NCBI GenBank assembly: GCA_016647705.1
Contig: CM028333.1
Coordinates: forward strand, 8,692,616 to 8,756,615
Length of the DNA: 64,000 nucleotides
Source: Eucommia ulmoides
Lineage: Eukaryota > Streptophyta > Magnoliopsida > Garryales > Eucommiaceae
Direction of reading: 5' to 3'
Part shown: piece by piece, positions 60,084-64,000 of the stretch
Numbering within the stretch: position 1 is the stretch's first letter
Layout: every line of letters starts with the position of its first letter
Notes under the pieces: generated by a model
Database searches by the model: none
What the model was told of the DNA's origin: nothing
What the model saw: the letters and a program-made list of their open reading frames with translations, nothing else
Made by a program: the position numbers and the translations under genes

Positions 60084-60735
60084 ATTGAAATCTAAAAGGG
60101 TATTATGAAAATTTTATTATATTTCACTATTTCATTTTTTCACCCATTTCATATCAACCAAATAAGATAATAGAATAATAATTTCATAAGGCCATAGTGG
60201 AAATTTTATTATATTTCATTATTTCATTCATTTCCTCATTTCATACCAACCAAACAAGTGAATAAAATAATGATTCTATTGACAATTCCATTTCATTCAT
60301 TCTCTCATTCTATTATTTCTTCTATTCTATTTCGTCCAACCAAACGAGCCGTTAGTGCATTTATATGTGATGCTATAGCAAATATGGGAGCTTGGCAATG
60401 ATACATTACTCCAGAGAACTCATGCTACGGACTATGTTATTAACAACAAGCCTCCATTGTGATTGATCTTATAACTTCTAAATGGACAATCACCTCCAAA
60501 TTCAAAAATCGTGTGATATAAACTGAAACAAGCTTCGAAGAAACTAAACCAGTTCTTTGTTCATTCTTTCACAACATCTCAATTGTATATATCTGATTCT
60601 GGAGACTTGAACAAGTAGTTTGTTTTGTATGTTCCATTGATTTTTTTTTTTCCCGGGTACAAATGGTTGAAGGACCTTGGGTTAAATCTAGCTGATAAAA
60701 TTCAGAGAGACTAAAGCGCGCACACCCATTCTAGA
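59095..60735. repeat. 0.82-kb tandem duplication covering the 3' end of the PIF element
   Basis: Copy 1 is 59095-59910 and copy 2 is 59911-60735, differing mainly in TA-repeat and poly-T length and a few substitutions. Each holds a (TA)n tract (59209-59256 and about 60030-60079), the last 0.43 kb of the PIF element with its inverted end, the TTA site, and 0.38 kb of flanking DNA. A second PIF right end therefore lies at 60351. Confidence 0.93.
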
Positions 60736-60758
60736 GATAAAGTTTACTAAAGTTACAA

Positions 60759-60780
60759 CCCCCCCCCCCCCTCCCCCCCC
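60759..60780. repeat. Poly-C tract
   Basis: 14 C, one T, then 8 C, about 100 bp downstream of the Aux/IAA stop codon. Likely unstable in copy number and error-prone in sequencing. Confidence 0.85.
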
Positions 60781-60878
60781 TATTTGCAACAAGCTCCACA
60801 TCAATTTAATTAGAATCATTGAATATTACAACATCTAGAGATCTCAATTCTCAAAAACCATAAAGATAGAGAGAGGAA

Positions 60879-61963
60879 TCAAGCAAATGTCAATGGAGTA
60901 GCAAAAGCTTCATTGTTTCGCACAATCCTCAACCGTTTCACACTATCTACGAACTCTCTGCCAAAAATAATGAGGAAAAAACAATTAAAATTTAGATTAC
61001 AACTCAATTTTAACCTAAATTTCAATAATTAACTAAACAATCAAACTCAAAAGTGTAATAATCATGATACAAATACAAATCTTAAGGAAAATGTGCAAAA
61101 ACTGAAATTTTAGGGGGCAATATACGAATGTACATAAACTTGGGATACAAAGTGAGATTTAAATAAAAAACTTACTTCCAGGGAACATCTCCAACAACCC
61201 TCCATTGCTCATCTCTATCCTTGTAGAACAATGAGAACTCAGAATCTGGTTGGAACAAGTGTAGACCTGAAACACACATTTTTCCTACAACAAATTTCTT
61301 CATCAACCAGTGAAACTTGGAACAGTAGCAGAAATCTGAGAACATTTTTGTTAAGTTCCCAAAAAATTCTAACAGAAATCCAGGAGCACAACAGAAACAG
61401 ATTTTCAGAAAGTCGTATTTTGAGGGGATGTTTTAGTAGCCTACCAAACATGTCCTCAAGTTGAAGAGCGAGGCTTGAGTACTCCATGTGATCCACTATG
61501 CATATTTTTCTTCCAACAATAACCCCATCCATGTTAACTTTCACATAAGCCCACATTTCCTTGCTCTGAACTGCCTCCATTTCATCTGTTGAATTCTCGG
61601 AAACATTTCTCTGAAACCCGTTTCTCGAAATCTTCATCTGCGGATGAAGATGGTGCCAATCTATCAGCTCCCCATAGCCATCTGGAGCGTAGAGTGTCAC
61701 CAATTTTCATGTGTCAAAACATAAAACTAGAACATAACTATTTAAGAACACAAAATGTGTCTTTTACTTTTTCGGAACCAAAAAAAAAACATTAAATATA
61801 CTTTACCATGTGAAGGTGGATGATCATAAGTTTCTGGCTGGAGAGCTCTAAGGCTGAGTCCCAAGTCAATGATACTTCCATCTTCCTCATTTCCTTGATA
61901 ATAAACTGAACTCAGAGCTGAATGGTTCAGAAGATATCCTGTTCCGGATGAATTTGAATCCAT
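60879..61963 (-). CDS. IAA32/IAA34: Non-canonical Aux/IAA protein, IAA32/IAA34 type, 4 exons
   Basis: Exons on the minus strand are 61963-61807, 61681-61445, 61266-61176 and 60957-60879. All junctions are GT-AG with consistent phases, giving 564 bp and 187 residues. Aux/IAA proteins are nuclear repressors that bind ARF transcription factors through a PB1 domain. Domain I is DLGLSLRAL (33-41), a weak EAR-like motif. Domain II, the GWPPV degron that binds TIR1/AFB, is absent: residues 42-92 have no such motif. Domain III begins near WAYVKVNMDGVIVGRKI (96-112), with Lys-100 as the basic PB1 contact. Domain IV has YKDRDEQWRVVGDVPW (146-161) and KRLRIVR (169-175). Lack of the degron is typical of IAA32 and IAA34 and implies resistance to the usual auxin-triggered turnover. 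The ATG at 61963 is chosen over an upstream in-frame ATG because the upstream codons only translate microsatellite. Confidence 0.93.
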
Positions 61964-61967
61964 TGCA

Positions 61968-61996
61968 ATCTCTCTCTCTATCTCTCTCTCTATCAT

Positions 61997-62031
<35 letters not shown>

Positions 62032-62032
62032 A
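61968..62032. repeat. Compound (GA)n(TG)n(TA)n microsatellite in the Aux/IAA leader or promoter
   Basis: TC-, AC- and AT-repeat blocks lie directly upstream of the start codon (from 5 bp to about 70 bp before it). Variation in length would change the leader or promoter of the gene. Confidence 0.85.
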
Positions 62033-62650
62033 GTGGGGGCATCATGGAAGACAGGAATGGCTTTAGCTTTAACCCCATAATCAATCATCTAGTAGTAGTA
62101 GTTATTCTGTTCTACCATCCTTAACATGGAAGAACTGAAAGTAGGGTAGCAACAGAACAGAAGAACACGAGGGATGGGCAGAAGAAGCTGATTCTTACAA
62201 AAGTGATTTTGGATTTTGCTTCCCAATATTGCTACAGACAGATCATTTTCTTTAGGCTCATATTTGACAGTGTGACCAAATCAGATGAGTGTTCAAACTC
62301 TTTGAACTGCATTTGATTTTTTTTATTTTATTTTATTTTATTTGATTTTGAATTTTTTATTTTTATTATTATTTTTTTTTGGGGGGGGGGGGGGGGGTGT
62401 GAGAGAGAGAGAATAAAGTCTTTACACCCTTAAGATTGTCTGGGAAGATGATTAGTTGAGGTATGTGTGAGCTGGTCCGAACACACCTTACTGTATAATA
62501 AAAAACAGAAAGAAAAATGAAGTCTTCTATTGCAATAAAATCTGGAGGACAGCATTACAATTGATGTCTGCGTAACACCCATTGTCAGAGTAAAAGAGTG
62601 ACAGTATGTCTTATGCCCACAACTTTGTGCTTGCCTAGAGGGAGACCTGA
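62033..62650. other. Upstream region of the Aux/IAA gene
   Basis: This should contain the promoter; I see no TATA box I would defend. A poly-G run of about 18 bases at 62380-62397 is followed by a GA repeat. Confidence 0.4.
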
Positions 62651-63087
62651 ATGGCGTTTGGTTTCCACAAATTTTTGTTTTTGTTTCATGTTTTCGAAGA
62701 ACGAAAACAGAATTTTGAGAACGATTCTATTATGTTCCGAGATATTTGGTCTTAAAATCTGAGAGCAGGACAGAAACAATTTTTATTTTTTTTGTGTGCA
62801 CGTGTGTTTCTTTTCCCAATTTCTAGGAACATAAATAGAAAACTGGGAACAAAAACTCAACAAACTGCGCCTTATTGATTATGTGCCTGTGTTCTTGTTC
62901 ATTTTCTCAGAAAAATTAGAACCGAAAAAGAAAAAACCAGAAAACCAAAAAAACATGTATTCCTATCTGAACCCAGATTTCTAAAACGAACTTTTAGAAT
63001 AAAAACAGAAAGATTTCTTGCCTTTTTTTTTTTCATTCCAAGTTTTACAGGAATTTTGGGAACAAAACATTAATCAAACAGCACCCA
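62651..63087. mobile_element. MITE-like element, about 0.44 kb
   Basis: The left end TGGCGTTTGGTTTCC and the minus-strand right end GGTGCTGTTTGATTAATG are loosely inverted, and the interior is rich in GAAAACAGAA and TTTTGTTTT words on the two sides. It resembles the element at 45013 in its left end. Target duplication not resolved. Confidence 0.4.
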
Positions 63088-63421
63088 AAGACTCAATGTC
63101 TAAGCAAAGCCCTCCAACAGGCACTTAAAATACAGAAAAGTGGACATTCGAAGTTCAGAAAATCAATTTTCATTCTATTAAATTATAGCTCTTCACCAAT
63201 TGTTAATGCACACAATCTTTGACGAAAATAATATTTTCAAAAATAAAAATAAAAAATCATCCTCTGTACATAGCCACCCACCTCCCCAGGGTATGGGGCT
63301 GGGAGGTTGCCCTAAAGCATACACAGAAGTACAATGGTAAAACAGAGCTTCAAAAATTTATAAGTTACTCATCATCCCATGTGGTGTATCTCCAGTCTTC
63401 TCCAAAATGAGTGTTCTCGGA

Positions 63422-64000
63422 TTACAGGTTGTTTGCGTCATATTGGTTAAGAAACTCGACTATACATGGGTACACTTGATCCACAGCCTGAAAATAGGAT
63501 TTAAGTTATTATCAAAAAAAAAAAAATTGTTAGGAACTCCGAATTAAAGCACTCTAACCATTATTAATCCTGTTTTAAATTTCACTTTAGACATAATCCT
63601 ACTTTTTTCCTTAAAAATGTGTTTTAGTACCGCGCGATTCTTTAAAAGTGTGCTTGTAGTCTCACGCTTTTTCTAAGAGCGTGTTAAAAGGTTTCTAAGA
63701 ATGTGTTAAAAAGAAAAAAGACAGGGCTAAAACTCAAGTTACTTTGAGTCTACGAGTTTTTATTAATCAAGAGCGTTTTATAGGAGCTTTGAACAAGAAT
63801 CCTAAAAAATTCTATTAACGGTTAATCTATTTTTCATTTTTTATTTTGGATACGCAACGGTTAATCAATTATCAAAGACGAAAGATAACTATAATAAAGG
63901 ACAAAGAGAAATTGAACAACATACCAATCTTCCACCCACCAAATCATAATGAGCATAATGTGGACCGCTGGGGCCTCCAAATACCTTATATTTGACCAAG
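63422..64000 (-). CDS. Last two exons of an unidentified gene, running off the right edge
   Basis: The penultimate exon covers 64000 down to 63925 (continuing beyond the window) and ends at a GT donor in TTG|GTATG. The last exon is 63487-63422, after a TTTTCAG acceptor, and ends with TAA. The frame joins in phase and gives KVFGGPSGPHYAHYDLVGGR, a Leu, and then AVDQVYPCIVEFLNQYDANN-Leu-stop. The Gly/His-rich segment followed by an amphipathic C-terminal helix looks like a conserved enzyme tail, but I do not recognise the family. The exon pair is supported by splice sites and coding composition only. Sequence right of 64000 would settle identity. Confidence 0.6.

Noticed and set aside
61964-62014. 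Upstream in-frame ATG for the Aux/IAA protein
   Set aside because: The extra codons only translate the microsatellite, and MDSNSSG at 61963 fits the family's start.

Overview
This window is nuclear DNA of a flowering plant, most likely a eudicot. It is AT-rich, with GT-AG spliced genes and nested Ty1/copia, Ty3/gypsy, hAT and PIF/Harbinger elements, and it contains an Aux/IAA gene. The species cannot be named from the sequence. I see no rRNA or tRNA genes and no CRISPR array.

Genes. I support four host genes. (1) 28423-28635 (+) is a 70-residue protein with one membrane segment and a Gly/Cys-rich tail. (2) 30091-44774 (-) is a complete 12-exon gene for a 382-residue protein. It joins an N-terminal CinA-like domain to a C-terminal nucleotidylyltransferase of NMN/NaMN adenylyltransferase type. 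(3) 60879-61963 (-) is a complete 4-exon gene for a 187-residue non-canonical Aux/IAA protein (IAA32/IAA34 type, no domain II degron). (4) 63422-64000 (-) holds the last two exons of an unidentified gene that continues past the right edge.

Layout. 1-28 kb is a transposon graveyard. It has a 1.73-kb hAT element carrying a 402-bp tandem duplication (1558-3287). An old copia LTR and leader (5002-5453, resuming at 14628) is split by a 9.2-kb SIRE/Maximus-like copia element (5454-14627). Two PIF-like elements of one family lie in opposite orientation (15455-16656 and 20110-21248), with a LINE endonuclease scrap between them. A 614-bp hAT element sits at 27434-28047. 28-45 kb is genic. The large gene carries a 1.9-kb inverted-repeat element in intron 10, a young antisense chromovirus (34173-39555) in intron 9 and a TRIM-like solo LTR in intron 8. 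At 46291-51742 is an older copia element with short LTRs. At 52622-59528 is a PIF/Harbinger element with both of its genes; its transposase is split by a solo LTR (54570-56750) of the same family as the 5454-14627 element. Its 3' end lies in an 0.82-kb tandem duplication that runs up to the Aux/IAA gene.

Interplay. All retroelement genes are broken, mostly by in-frame stop codons that look like cytosine deamination in methylated DNA. The host genes are intact despite heavy intron loading. The most interesting biology is the CinA-like/nucleotidylyltransferase fusion, whose domain pairing suggests linked steps in pyridine-nucleotide metabolism or repair.
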